DNA of 64,000 nucleotides, from assembly GCA_036743055.1 (NCBI GenBank), contig DAINQE010000001.1, forward strand, positions 1-64,000, given 5' to 3'. A model generated the notes under the pieces. The model was not told the DNA's origin. It saw only the letters and a program-made list of their open reading frames with translations, and did not search any database. The stretch's first letter is position 1. The number at the start of each line of letters is the position of its first letter. This document shows positions 41,172 through 49,522 of the stretch, piece after piece. The position numbers and the translations under genes are program-made. The DNA comes from Sabulitectum sp036743055 (lineage in GTDB: Bacteria; Fermentibacterota; Fermentibacteria; Fermentibacterales; JCC-6).

Positions 41172-43401
41172 ACGCACCGTACTGTGGGTTTCGCTGGTGG
41201 TCCTGGCCATTGTGACCTACTGGCCCGTCTTCTCCACCGGCCGCCTGCCCGGCGGCGAAATGAGCGATACGGTGGCCCAGGGATATCCCTTCTTCTACCA
41301 CACCGCCCAAAGGCTGTCACAGTGGGAACTGCCCCTCTGGAATCCGTACATCCTCTGCGGAACGCCGTTTTACGAATCCTTCAGCGCTCCTGTGTTCTAC
41401 CCTCTGAGGGGGATACCCATGGTGCTCTTCGGGCCGGAAACGGCCATAAGGTTCCTCTTCCCTCTCCATATGGTCCTGGGCGGCGTGTTCGCCTGGCTGC
41501 TGCTCAAGGCAATGGGCACCAGCCGCTGGGGCTCCCTGGCGGGAGCCTGGGCGTATGCCGCGGGTGCCTGGGCCAACACCCTCTTTTACGCGGGTCATGG
41601 AAGCAAGATCATCTGCTGGGCCTGGTTTCCCCTCATACTCTGGGCTGTTCTGGGGTTCAGTTCCACCCGCAGGGCCCGTTATATAGGTATTGGCGGTCTT
41701 GCGGTGGGTATGCAGGGCTTGTCCAGCCATCCCCAGATAATGCTTTATTCCGCCGGGGCCGCATTGATAATGGCTTTATTCAGAACCGATAAACCAGCCA
41801 TCAGGTCCCTGGGACGAAACCTGGGAGGAACCTTCGCGATACTCGCCCTGGGAGGTCTGGTCGCCGCGGTTCAGCTCTATCCGGGATATGTGTTCAGCGG
41901 ATACTCCTCAAGGGGTGCGGACCTTTCCCTGGACAGAGCGGCCAGCTATTCACTGCCGCCTGAAGAGACGCTCACGATGGTACTCCCGGGAATGTTCGGC
42001 CTCAGGCATGGCTTTTCTGACAGCACCGTGAACGGAGTACCGGTTTACTTCGGAAGACTCGGCCTTCGGCTTTCCAGCGAGTTCATGGGTGTGGCCTTCT
42101 TCCTGCTGGGAATGGCAGGGCTGCTCAAGGGCGGAACCAGGCGCAGCCGCTTCTCGCTTGCCGCAATTGCGTTATGCGGGATGATCGTCTCCTGGGGAGG
42201 GTACACGCCGGTCTTTCAGTGGCTCTACAGGCTTCTTCCCGTATTCAGGAAGCTGAGGGCTCCGCACATGGCGGCCTTCCTTACCACATCGGCCATCGCC
42301 CTGTCGGCGGGGCCGGGATTCGACGCTCTCTTCCTTAAACAGGGCAGAGCCTGGAAGACATTCGCCATCATTTCCGTAGCATTCCTCATCCTGCTGCTGG
42401 GAGCCAGGCCCGTCTCGGAAGCCCTTCAGTCAGCCTGGTGGGCCCGCAGCGGCGTGCAGGACACATCTCCCTACGGAGCGATAGTATCCGCCAGGGCAGC
42501 CCTTCTCTCCTCCGACTTCCTCAGGGCTTTCCTGGTCTCAGGAACGCTTTCCCTGCTTCTGTTCATGCGATGGCGGAATACCGGGAAATCATTTTACTAT
42601 GGATCTGCGGTACTTCTGATCTCCGCCCTGGAGCTGATCCCCTTCAACGGCCGGTTCCAGGTCTATCTGCCCTCTACCTCCATTGAAGCCATGTTCCCGG
42701 ACTCCCCACTTCTTGAGGAAATGGCCGGAGAGGGAAGAGTATTCCCCGGGGGCAACCATCTCATCCCCCTGGAAATACGATCCGTAACAGGTTATCACGC
42801 TGCAAAGACCGCGGAGAACGAGACACTGCTCGACATGGTCGCCCAGGGCTCTCCCTGGGTCCTGAGGAACACTGCGATGACAGCATTCGCCTCGGAACAG
42901 GGGGCCGCTTCGTGGGATCAGGTCCAGCCCCTTCTTGCAGAGGAGGTCCAGGGCTTCCCCGCTGATCCCATGCCCAGGGCGTTCCTGGCAAGATCAGTGG
43001 TGGCGGGAGATCAGGAGGAGGGCTTCAGCGGACTCCAGCCGCAATTGAGAACGATCGTGGAGAACACCCCGATGGTATACGATGGAGCCTTCGGGCAGGC
43101 TGAGATCACCATTGACCTCCCGGAGCTGGTCAGTGTCTCCACTTCCGCCGGGATGGAGTCCTTCCTCGTTCTCGCCGACACCTGGTATCCCATGTGGAGA
43201 GCCACAATTGACGGAGAGGAGACCCCGGTCTACAGGGCGAACGGCTGGATGAGGGCGGTGAAGGTGCCTCCCGGCGAGCACACGGTGGAGTTCACCTATG
43301 ACACAAGTCACGTGAGGACCGGTGGGCTTGCATCCCTGGCCGGCGTTCTTGTCGCGACTCTGCTGGTGTTCCTTCCTGGAAGAAAGGCCTTCGATGCATA
43401 G
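41152..43401 (+). CDS. YfhO-family large membrane protein
   Basis: A protein of 749 residues. Roughly twelve helices fill residues 10-540, beginning with the GT-C-like periplasmic loop GGEMSDTVAQGYPFFYHTAQRLSQWELPLWNPYILCGTPFYE. The C-terminal domain ends with the YfhO hallmark VLADTWYPMWRATIDGEETPVYRANGWMRAVKVPPGEHTVEFTYD. Family members glycosylate lipoteichoic acid or other surface polymers using polyprenyl-linked sugars. ATG 41152 follows AAGGAGGG and overlaps the flippase-like gene by 20 bp. Confidence 0.85.
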   Translation: MTLLKDERTVLWVSLVVLAIVTYWPVFSTGRLPGGEMSDTVAQGYPFFYHTAQRLSQWELPLWNPYILCGTPFYESFSAPVFYPLRGIPMVLFGPETAIRFLFPLHMVLGGVFAWLLLKAMGTSRWGSLAGAWAYAAGAWANTLFYAGHGSKIICWAWFPLILWAVLGFSSTRRARYIGIGGLAVGMQGLSSHPQIMLYSAGAALIMALFRTDKPAIRSLGRNLGGTFAILALGGLVAAVQLYPGYVFSGYSSRGADLSLDRAASYSLPPEETLTMVLPGMFGLRHGFSDSTVNGVPVYFGRLGLRLSSEFMGVAFFLLGMAGLLKGGTRRSRFSLAAIALCGMIVSWGGYTPVFQWLYRLLPVFRKLRAPHMAAFLTTSAIALSAGPGFDALFLKQGRAWKTFAIISVAFLILLLGARPVSEALQSAWWARSGVQDTSPYGAIVSARAALLSSDFLRAFLVSGTLSLLLFMRWRNTGKSFYYGSAVLLISALELIPFNGRFQVYLPSTSIEAMFPDSPLLEEMAGEGRVFPGGNHLIPLEIRSVTGYHAAKTAENETLLDMVAQGSPWVLRNTAMTAFASEQGAASWDQVQPLLAEEVQGFPADPMPRAFLARSVVAGDQEEGFSGLQPQLRTIVENTPMVYDGAFGQAEITIDLPELVSVSTSAGMESFLVLADTWYPMWRATIDGEETPVYRANGWMRAVKVPPGEHTVEFTYDTSHVRTGGLASLAGVLVATLLVFLPGRKAFDA

Positions 43402-45502
43402 GAACTCCAGGTTCCAGAGGATACAGACATGGGCCGGCCTCATACTGCTGGTGGCAGCGGGTTTCTACTTCTACATCGAGCTTCTGCCCCAGTGGAGACC
43501 CCAGCTGGAGGAGTTCTGGAGCACCCAGGGAAAGAACGCCAGCAGGCCTTTGATGCTGCTTTCCATACTTCTGATGATGGCAGGATACTATTTCGCTCCC
43601 CTGGCATGGCAGAAGATACTGGAGTCCCTGAACATCCCCAGGATCGACAGAGGGGAACTGAGAAGGAACTGGTTCATCACACAGATGGGCAGCTACGTTC
43701 CGGGAAAGCTCTGGATGGCTCTGGGAAGGATCACCTTCCTGAAGATGAACGGCACAAGCGCAGTAAAGGCCGTTACCGCCTTCGTGCTGGAGAATGTATA
43801 CATGCTTGTGGCCCTGGGCCTGATGGCGCTTCTTGCGATGCCTTTCATGGGGGAGGACATACCCCAGGCCCTTATCATACCCTTGTGGATATCCGCGGTG
43901 CTGGCCTTCATGGTGCTCCTGGCCCCGGGCCTTCAGAAGGCCTTCGCCAGGAGGATAGCCAGGAATCTCGACGTGGACATTCAGGAACTCCCCCATATCA
44001 GCCATTACCATCAGGCCGTTTTCATTGGTTCCCACATGCTCTCCTGGACCCTGAGGGGTCTGGCGCTGTACGTTTGGTTCAGGGGATTCGGGGTACCCTC
44101 CTCCACGCCATCTTACGCCCTGGTGGCGGTATGCCTCCTGGCAGCGCCGGCTTCCTGGCTCATCGCCCTGGTCATGGTCTTCATCCCCGGGGGCATCGGA
44201 GTCAGGGAGTCTCTCAGGGGTATCTTCCTGGCTCCCTTCGTGGCCGGGGGAATGGCGGTGGCCACCACCATCGCCCTTGCCCAGCGTGCTTCCGTGATAG
44301 GAGTGGAGCTTGTTTTCGCAGCCCAGGCCGTCCTTCACCAGTTCCTCAGGAAGCACTGGCCCATAAGGATGAATCACCTGGCCCAGCTCTCCCACCTGCT
44401 CTGGAGCGTTATGAAGGGCTGGCTGTGCATGCATGGTCTTTCACGGCCCCCGCTGCCGATCAATGTCACCTTTTCGGTAACCAGAAGGTGCCAGTCCCGT
44501 TGCAGGACCTGCTTCATCTGGAAGGACTGTCAATCCCAGGAGCAGGAGGATGATCTGGACCTGGAGACGATAGAAAGGCTCTTCAGGGCCATCGGCTGGA
44601 CCTACTTCTTCAACGTGTCCGGCGGAGAGCCCTTTCTCAGAAAGGACCTTCCCGAGATAATCCGCCTTGCCTGCAGGCACCTGAGACCGGCGGTGGTTCA
44701 CATTCCCACCAATGCCCTGATGCCCGAAAGGATCGCAGCCTCCACAGAGAGAATACTGGAGATCATCGAAAGGGAGGCCCCCGGTACAGTCCTTACCATA
44801 AAACCTTCCTTCGACGGGGTCGGCGAACTGCACGACAGCATAAGGGGCGTTCCAGGGAACTTCGAGAAACTTCTTGACACTCTCTCAAGGCTCAAGGAAC
44901 TCAGGAAGGATCACAGATATCTGCATGTGGGAGTGGGAACGGTGGTGTCCAGGTTCAATCAGGACAGGCTGCAGGAGATCATCAGCTTCGCCGGAAAACT
45001 GGGTGTGGACACATACATAAACGAGGTGGCCGAGGAGAGGGAAGAGTTCTTCAACCTGGGAAGCGGGATAACCCCCGACGGGGCAAGCTACGGCCACATC
45101 ATGGAGCTTTTCAAGAGGAACGTGCGCGGCCGTCTGAAGAACATGAACCTTCTCTCCAGGCTGACCACCGCCATGAGGATCATCTATTACGATCTGGCGG
45201 CGGACATACTCAGGGAGAACCGCCAGGTAATACCCTGCTACGCCGGGATACTCAATGTGCACATTAACTCCGACGGAGGGGTCTGGCCCTGCGCCGTTCT
45301 GGCTTACAAAGGTGAGATGGGCAGGTTGTCGGACTCGGTGGGTTTCCTGGACATATGGAACTCGAAGAGGGCCCGGGAGGTCCGCAGGGGCATAAGGGAA
45401 GGGCGCTGCGCCTGCCCCCTGGCGAACCAGGCTTACTCCAACATGCTGCTTCACCCGCCCAGCTTCTTCAAAGCACTCTGGATAGCCGCCAGGGGAAAAT
45501 GA
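43394..45502 (+). CDS. Fusion of UPF0104/AglD-like flippase domain with a radical SAM enzyme
   Basis: A protein of 702 residues. Residues 1 to about 335 are an eight-helix UPF0104 domain (NWFITQMGSYVPGKLWMALGRITFLKMNGTS, PGGIGVRESLRGIFLAP), paralogous to 40248-41171. A basic linker leads to a radical SAM domain with CQSRCRTC (Cys366, 370, 373), the glycine-rich FNVSGGEPFLRKDLPEII and TIKPSFDGVG. A C-terminal SPASM-like set of cysteines (IPCYAGILNVHINSDGGVWPCAVL, RCACPLAN) may hold an auxiliary cluster. ATG 43394 overlaps YfhO by 8 bp. It probably modifies a membrane lipid or lipid-linked glycan delivered by the flippase half. This is the last gene of the operon. Confidence 0.85.
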   Translation: MHRNSRFQRIQTWAGLILLVAAGFYFYIELLPQWRPQLEEFWSTQGKNASRPLMLLSILLMMAGYYFAPLAWQKILESLNIPRIDRGELRRNWFITQMGSYVPGKLWMALGRITFLKMNGTSAVKAVTAFVLENVYMLVALGLMALLAMPFMGEDIPQALIIPLWISAVLAFMVLLAPGLQKAFARRIARNLDVDIQELPHISHYHQAVFIGSHMLSWTLRGLALYVWFRGFGVPSSTPSYALVAVCLLAAPASWLIALVMVFIPGGIGVRESLRGIFLAPFVAGGMAVATTIALAQRASVIGVELVFAAQAVLHQFLRKHWPIRMNHLAQLSHLLWSVMKGWLCMHGLSRPPLPINVTFSVTRRCQSRCRTCFIWKDCQSQEQEDDLDLETIERLFRAIGWTYFFNVSGGEPFLRKDLPEIIRLACRHLRPAVVHIPTNALMPERIAASTERILEIIEREAPGTVLTIKPSFDGVGELHDSIRGVPGNFEKLLDTLSRLKELRKDHRYLHVGVGTVVSRFNQDRLQEIISFAGKLGVDTYINEVAEEREEFFNLGSGITPDGASYGHIMELFKRNVRGRLKNMNLLSRLTTAMRIIYYDLAADILRENRQVIPCYAGILNVHINSDGGVWPCAVLAYKGEMGRLSDSVGFLDIWNSKRAREVRRGIREGRCACPLANQAYSNMLLHPPSFFKALWIAARGK

Positions 45503-45504
45503 AA

Positions 45505-45528
45505 GCGGGGCCCCATCCGGGACCCCGC
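45505..45528 (-). terminator. Hairpin terminator between convergent genes
   Basis: A 6-bp GC stem (45505-45510 with 45523-45528), one mismatch and 3 more pairs around a 4-nt loop. On the minus strand it is followed by TTTCATTTT, so it ends the 45548-46378 gene. In the plus direction it has no U-tract but may still slow polymerase leaving the envelope operon. Confidence 0.7.
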
Positions 45529-45547
45529 ACATTAACAGGATAACGTT

Positions 45548-46378
45548 CTAGAAGGATGCCTTGATCCCGGCCCAGGTGTCGGATTCCAGGCTCTGGGGAT
45601 CCCAGTCGATGCTGAGCTTGTAGAGGAATGTGTTCTGGGGGTAGATCCAGAGGTACTCCCCGTCGTAGTCGATCCCGCCGTTGACTTCCAATTCTTCAGT
45701 GAAGCTGCAGGACCATTCCGGCGTGGGGTTGGGGGAGCCGTCGGGGTTCAGATGGTGGATGAAGATGTTGTCGGCGCCTTCAACGCCCAGGGCCACGAAC
45801 AGATAATCTCCCCATACGGCAAGGCCGTAGACATCGCCGTAGTCGATCTCGCTCCAGGTGATGCTGGTCTCGGTTCCCGTGTAGGGACCCCATGCGAGCT
45901 TGGACTCGTTGGGGGAACCCACGTAGATGAAGCCGTCGGTGGCGCCGATACCGAAGAGATTGGTGTATCCGGCGGGGCCGTCGATGTTCCGAAGGTGGGT
46001 GCCGTCCTCCTGGTAAACCCCGAACATGCTGGTGCCGTAGTCGGTCATGAACCACTGGTAGCCGCTGGCGAACTGGGCGTAGGCCTGATCGTCGGCGTCG
46101 ACTCCGCCTGTAATGGCCCAGGAGTTCCCTGTGGCGCTTCCGCTCACCATGTCGAACTCGTAGTTCACAACATCGCTCCAGTTGAGGATCCAGGCGCTGT
46201 TGGACGCGTTGTCCTTGATGGCGAGGCCGTAGGAAGCCTCGAGACCGCCCGCCAGAACGTCTTCAACTGTGTAGCTTCCCCTGGCGGAGTAGGGGTAGCC
46301 CTGACCGGTTCCGCCGGTTCTGACCGTGGCAAAGGCAAGCCCGGCGAGTACCAGCATGGCGCATGCGATTAATCTCAT
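45548..46378 (-). CDS. Secreted beta-propeller-like protein of unknown function
   Basis: A protein of 276 residues with a signal peptide (MRLIACAMLVLAGLAFA). The mature part is beta-rich and acidic, with repeated blade-like motifs that contain GIGATDGFIYVGSP, GLAVWGDYLFVALG and GIDYDGEYLWIYP, as in a six- or seven-bladed propeller. It lacks a sorting tail. It has its own strong promoter and terminator, suggesting a highly expressed single-gene unit. I do not recognise a family. Confidence 0.6.
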   Translation of the reverse strand: MRLIACAMLVLAGLAFATVRTGGTGQGYPYSARGSYTVEDVLAGGLEASYGLAIKDNASNSAWILNWSDVVNYEFDMVSGSATGNSWAITGGVDADDQAYAQFASGYQWFMTDYGTSMFGVYQEDGTHLRNIDGPAGYTNLFGIGATDGFIYVGSPNESKLAWGPYTGTETSITWSEIDYGDVYGLAVWGDYLFVALGVEGADNIFIHHLNPDGSPNPTPEWSCSFTEELEVNGGIDYDGEYLWIYPQNTFLYKLSIDWDPQSLESDTWAGIKASF

Positions 46379-46419
46379 TAGAAACCCTCCAAATCTCTTC
46401 TGTGCTTGACGCGCATCAC

Positions 46420-46448
46420 ATACTATGCGGTTTTTCCGCCGATGTCAA
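46420..46448 (-). promoter_or_regulatory. Sigma-70-type promoter of the propeller-like gene
   Basis: Minus strand: perfect -35 TTGACA (46448-46443), a 17-bp spacer, and -10 TAGTAT (46425-46420). It is placed about 42 nt before the ATG. The spacer contains an inverted repeat GCGG-TTTTT-CCGC. It is the best consensus promoter seen in the window. Confidence 0.7.
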
Positions 46449-46461
46449 ATGCGGCTTCTCT

Positions 46462-47859
46462 TTACTGACCCATTTCCATTGCTATCTCAACGATGGAGGT
46501 TATCGCTCCCGGTCCTATGGTTACCTTCGAGAAGGCGAGACCGTCCTGGAAGGAGACCGAGAAAGCCGCCTCTCCGGCAAAGACCTCCTCGATGAGCCTT
46601 TCCGTATCCCTGTCCAGCGACAGGCCATCCACTATCATCTCCGGGTTGGCGGCGCCACCCATGAAACCCTCTGAGGATGCTCCGGAGAAGAAGTCCTCAG
46701 CCTTCATTCCTTCGGCTATCTCTTCCGGTTCTATTGCGTAGGAAACATAGAACACATCATCGTAAATGAAGTACCAGATGCTCTCCACTCCGATGTCCAT
46801 CCTGAAGGCGGTGGTTCCCTGGAATGACTCCCTTGTGGATTCAGCCAGGGTGGAGATCATGTTCAGCGAAGCTTCGAGCTTCTCCGGATCCTGCAGTGAG
46901 AGAGCCATGATACCGGCTCCTCCGCTGGGCTCTCCCCACTGGTCGAGCTCTATCTCGGTAACGGCGATGCAGAAATCGCCCTTGAACACCCCGATGAACT
47001 CCTCCATCGAGCTGAAACCTATGAAGGCCAGGCCGGCTTCCATCTCACCGGCATCGGTACCCGCTTCCCGGGCCATCTCGTCGTATCTGTCAATGAGCGT
47101 TTCTGCATCGAAGGAGGTTCGCACCGCCGCCATGGTGTTCCCTGGAAGCATTATGGAACGGCTCTGGAGGCCTTCGGCGAATATGTCGGCGTACATCTCC
47201 ATCTCTTCGTCGTCGAAGATCATGGCCATGCTTATCTCCGTTGCGTCGCCGTCGTCCGACACGAAGCACATCACCGGAAACTCCGTAATTTCCTCGTAGA
47301 AGAGGAACGCCACAGCGGGATCATCCATTACGGCCCTGGCAGCCATGGCCTGGAAGTCTTCGTCTTCCGAAAGCGGGTTCCGGAGGGCTTCCTCGAGCTC
47401 GTCTATCTGGGCATCGTCCTCCCAGGCTATGACCATTACCGTATAGCCGTCCATCTCCAGGAACTCCGTTTCATCACCGCCGCCGGCGCTCTCCACGAAA
47501 TCCATGAGCTTCTCGCCGTCGCAGGGGAGGAACACAGCCAGGAACTCCATGTCCTCGCCCATGCCGACGAAGCCTATCTCGCCGGGCTCTATGCCCAGCT
47601 CGTCCACCCAGTCGTTCCAGTCGAAGAGGTCGAGACCGAGGTCCATCTCTTCGATGTCGTTCAGTTCGTATTCGGGAAGGTTGTCCTCGACAATTTCCAG
47701 TATCTCAGGGAAGTTCGCCCTTTCCGGGTCGATGGTGATGTATGCGTCGTACCCCCCGGGCAGCCTTCCCATGAGCCCCGGGTCCCCGGGACCATCTCCG
47801 CAGGCTGCAAGGGTCATGAGCGCTGCTGCGCAAAGCAGCGGCATCAGTACTTTTTTCAC
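46462..47859 (-). CDS. Very acidic DUF3352-like lipoprotein
   Basis: A protein of 465 residues starting at GTG 47859 after GGAGGG. The lipobox LAAC places the lipidated cysteine at 20. The mature protein is rich in Glu, Asp and Met (for example NDIEEMDLGLDLFDWNDWVDELGIEPGE). It resembles a group of large extracytoplasmic DUF3352/DUF4836-type lipoproteins, but the assignment is weak. It lies 19 bp after the GT-C-like gene and probably shares its transcript. Confidence 0.6.
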   Translation of the reverse strand: MKKVLMPLLCAAALMTLAACGDGPGDPGLMGRLPGGYDAYITIDPERANFPEILEIVEDNLPEYELNDIEEMDLGLDLFDWNDWVDELGIEPGEIGFVGMGEDMEFLAVFLPCDGEKLMDFVESAGGGDETEFLEMDGYTVMVIAWEDDAQIDELEEALRNPLSEDEDFQAMAARAVMDDPAVAFLFYEEITEFPVMCFVSDDGDATEISMAMIFDDEEMEMYADIFAEGLQSRSIMLPGNTMAAVRTSFDAETLIDRYDEMAREAGTDAGEMEAGLAFIGFSSMEEFIGVFKGDFCIAVTEIELDQWGEPSGGAGIMALSLQDPEKLEASLNMISTLAESTRESFQGTTAFRMDIGVESIWYFIYDDVFYVSYAIEPEEIAEGMKAEDFFSGASSEGFMGGAANPEMIVDGLSLDRDTERLIEEVFAGEAAFSVSFQDGLAFSKVTIGPGAITSIVEIAMEMGQ

Positions 47860-47878
47860 TTCTTTCCCTCCTTGTTGA

Positions 47879-49330
47879 TCACTGACGGTAACCGGTGAAC
47901 TCCACTCCGTCAGGCAGCGTAACCGAGAACTCCTGAACGATCTTATATAAACTGTCTGCGTCGGCCCAGGGGGCCGCGAGGACCTCGATCCTCCCGTCGG
48001 CGCATACCACCAGGGGAGGCTGAAGCTCCATCACCGCTATCCTCTCCCAGTGAAAAAGCCCCTGGAACCTGCCGGGGTATACCACCGCGAGGTTCACCCC
48101 CGACGCCGCAGCGGCGGAATCAACCCATTCGGGGTCCCCCGCCCCATCCAGGGCCTCCGGAACCGCAAGCCCCCAGAGATCCAGCACGTAGTGATCGCTG
48201 AAAAGCGCCACGAGACCAAGGTCGTTAACCGCCACGGGCCCCGGCGCCCAGTCCCTCACCAGTCTTGCCGTCTGGTACTGCTGACGGTAGATGTTCCCTG
48301 AAGCGTAGGGGATCTTAAGGTATCCGGTAAGGTAGTTGCCTGAGGTCGCCAGCAGGACCGCAGCGAAAAGAACCTTCCTCTTCTCCAGAATGGGTCTGTA
48401 GAGGTGAAACACCACCATCGCCGAATAAGCCCACATGTACACGCCGTACCTGTGGAACCATCCGAACCGTCCCACGGAAAGGTGCAGGATCACGGAAACT
48501 ACGGCTGATACCGCCAGCAGTCTGTGTTCTCTTTTTTCGCTCCTCAGCGCCGCAAACATAAGAGGAACCAGCAGAAGGCCCTGAACGATCCCCCTGAAAC
48601 CAGACAGTGATGTGAGCAGGTTCCCGGCGATCCCGCCACCTGCAGCCACCGAAGACTTGGCCAGGACCGAAGCGGGAAGGGGACTCAGACCCAGGGAAAG
48701 AAGGAACACCGAGAAACCCCCGATTGCCACCAGGAGAACTCCTGCGGCGATCAGGGCCCTTTTCCGTTCCCCCAGCATGAAAGCCATTCCGATCACGGGA
48801 AGTGATACCGCCAGGCATTCGTATCTGACCAGGGGCGCCGCTGCAGCAGCCCAGAGAAGGTATCGGGAAAAGCCCCTGCCCTCCGAGAGGCGGCATGCTC
48901 CCGCAGCCAGGACCACCGCCAGGAAGACCTGAAGGCTGTGCTCCATTCCGGTGAGGACCAGCCCGGGAAGGCTGAAGGCAAACACCGAGACAAGGGCGCA
49001 GAGCAAGCACTCCCTGCCGTAGAATCGAAGCAGGACCAGAGCGGTTGCTCCCGCGAAGAAAAGGTTCATTGCAAGGGGAATGATGTTGAAGAAAGAAGTG
49101 CCGGCGAAGGGAACCAGCATGAAGGGCCAGATCACCGAGGATGACGGCGAGGTGGGCTCTCCGGGGTTTATGCCGTAGTGACCGGCACGGATGTTCTCCG
49201 CCAGGGCGAGGTGTATGTAGGGGTCGTCCAGGGTGTATACGAAGACGCCGTCGTTCATTTTCACCGAAAGAAAGAACGGAGCTGCCACTGCCGCGAACAG
49301 AACTGAAAGCACCATGATTCTTCCGGCCAT
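47879..49330 (-). CDS. GT-C-like polytopic membrane protein
   Basis: A protein of 483 residues from ATG 49330 with a GGAGGT Shine-Dalgarno. About eleven helices. The first loop contains YTLDDPYIHLALAENIRAGHYGINPGEPTSPSSSVIWP, the acidic DD pattern and substrate loop of polyprenyl-phosphate-dependent mannosyl- or arabinosyltransferases (GT-C). The soluble C-terminus follows. An upstream in-frame extension was rejected because it is unlike protein and crosses the hydrogenase operon promoter region. Confidence 0.7.
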   Translation of the reverse strand: MAGRIMVLSVLFAAVAAPFFLSVKMNDGVFVYTLDDPYIHLALAENIRAGHYGINPGEPTSPSSSVIWPFMLVPFAGTSFFNIIPLAMNLFFAGATALVLLRFYGRECLLCALVSVFAFSLPGLVLTGMEHSLQVFLAVVLAAGACRLSEGRGFSRYLLWAAAAAPLVRYECLAVSLPVIGMAFMLGERKRALIAAGVLLVAIGGFSVFLLSLGLSPLPASVLAKSSVAAGGGIAGNLLTSLSGFRGIVQGLLLVPLMFAALRSEKREHRLLAVSAVVSVILHLSVGRFGWFHRYGVYMWAYSAMVVFHLYRPILEKRKVLFAAVLLATSGNYLTGYLKIPYASGNIYRQQYQTARLVRDWAPGPVAVNDLGLVALFSDHYVLDLWGLAVPEALDGAGDPEWVDSAAAASGVNLAVVYPGRFQGLFHWERIAVMELQPPLVVCADGRIEVLAAPWADADSLYKIVQEFSVTLPDGVEFTGYRQ

Positions 49331-49385
49331 AACACCTCCATACGAAGGAAGAACATTCTTTACCGGCCGCGGCATGTCCAGAGCT

Positions 49386-49412
49386 TGACGATTCGTGACT
49401 GTTTTCACAGTA
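49386..49412 (+). promoter_or_regulatory. Promoter/operator of the hydrogenase-maturation operon, Rex/CRP-like palindrome
   Basis: TTGACG (49386-49391) is a likely -35. Downstream, CGTGA-N6-TCACA (49395-49410) matches 9 of 10 positions of the TGTGA-N6-TCACA consensus of the CRP/FNR family, and its right half TTCACA is also that of Rex. An overlapping perfect repeat ACTGT-TTTC-ACAGT runs 49399-49412. It lies about 110 nt before the regulator gene. Confidence 0.45.
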
Positions 49413-49476
49413 TTACGCCGCTGAGGTAAGGGCGCCATCGCGCCTGATCCGGGGCTCACAGTAATCGATTTGATTG

Positions 49477-49495
49477 CCCGTGCCCCAGGTACGGG
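49477..49495 (+). promoter_or_regulatory. Leader hairpin upstream of the hydrogenase regulator
   Basis: CCCGT (49477-49481) pairs with ACGGG (49491-49495) around a 9-nt loop, followed by TTT. It could be an attenuator or an mRNA-stability stem in the roughly 100-nt leader; weak. The rest of 49331-49522 holds only the operator region and the GT-C-like gene Shine-Dalgarno. Confidence 0.3.
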
Positions 49496-49522
49496 TTTAC
49501 ATTTCTGACGGAAGGTGCTTTC

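Noticed and set aside
43292..44434. 380-codon minus-strand open frame opposite the flippase-radical SAM gene
   Set aside because: No family resemblance; it lies antisense to a conserved membrane domain.
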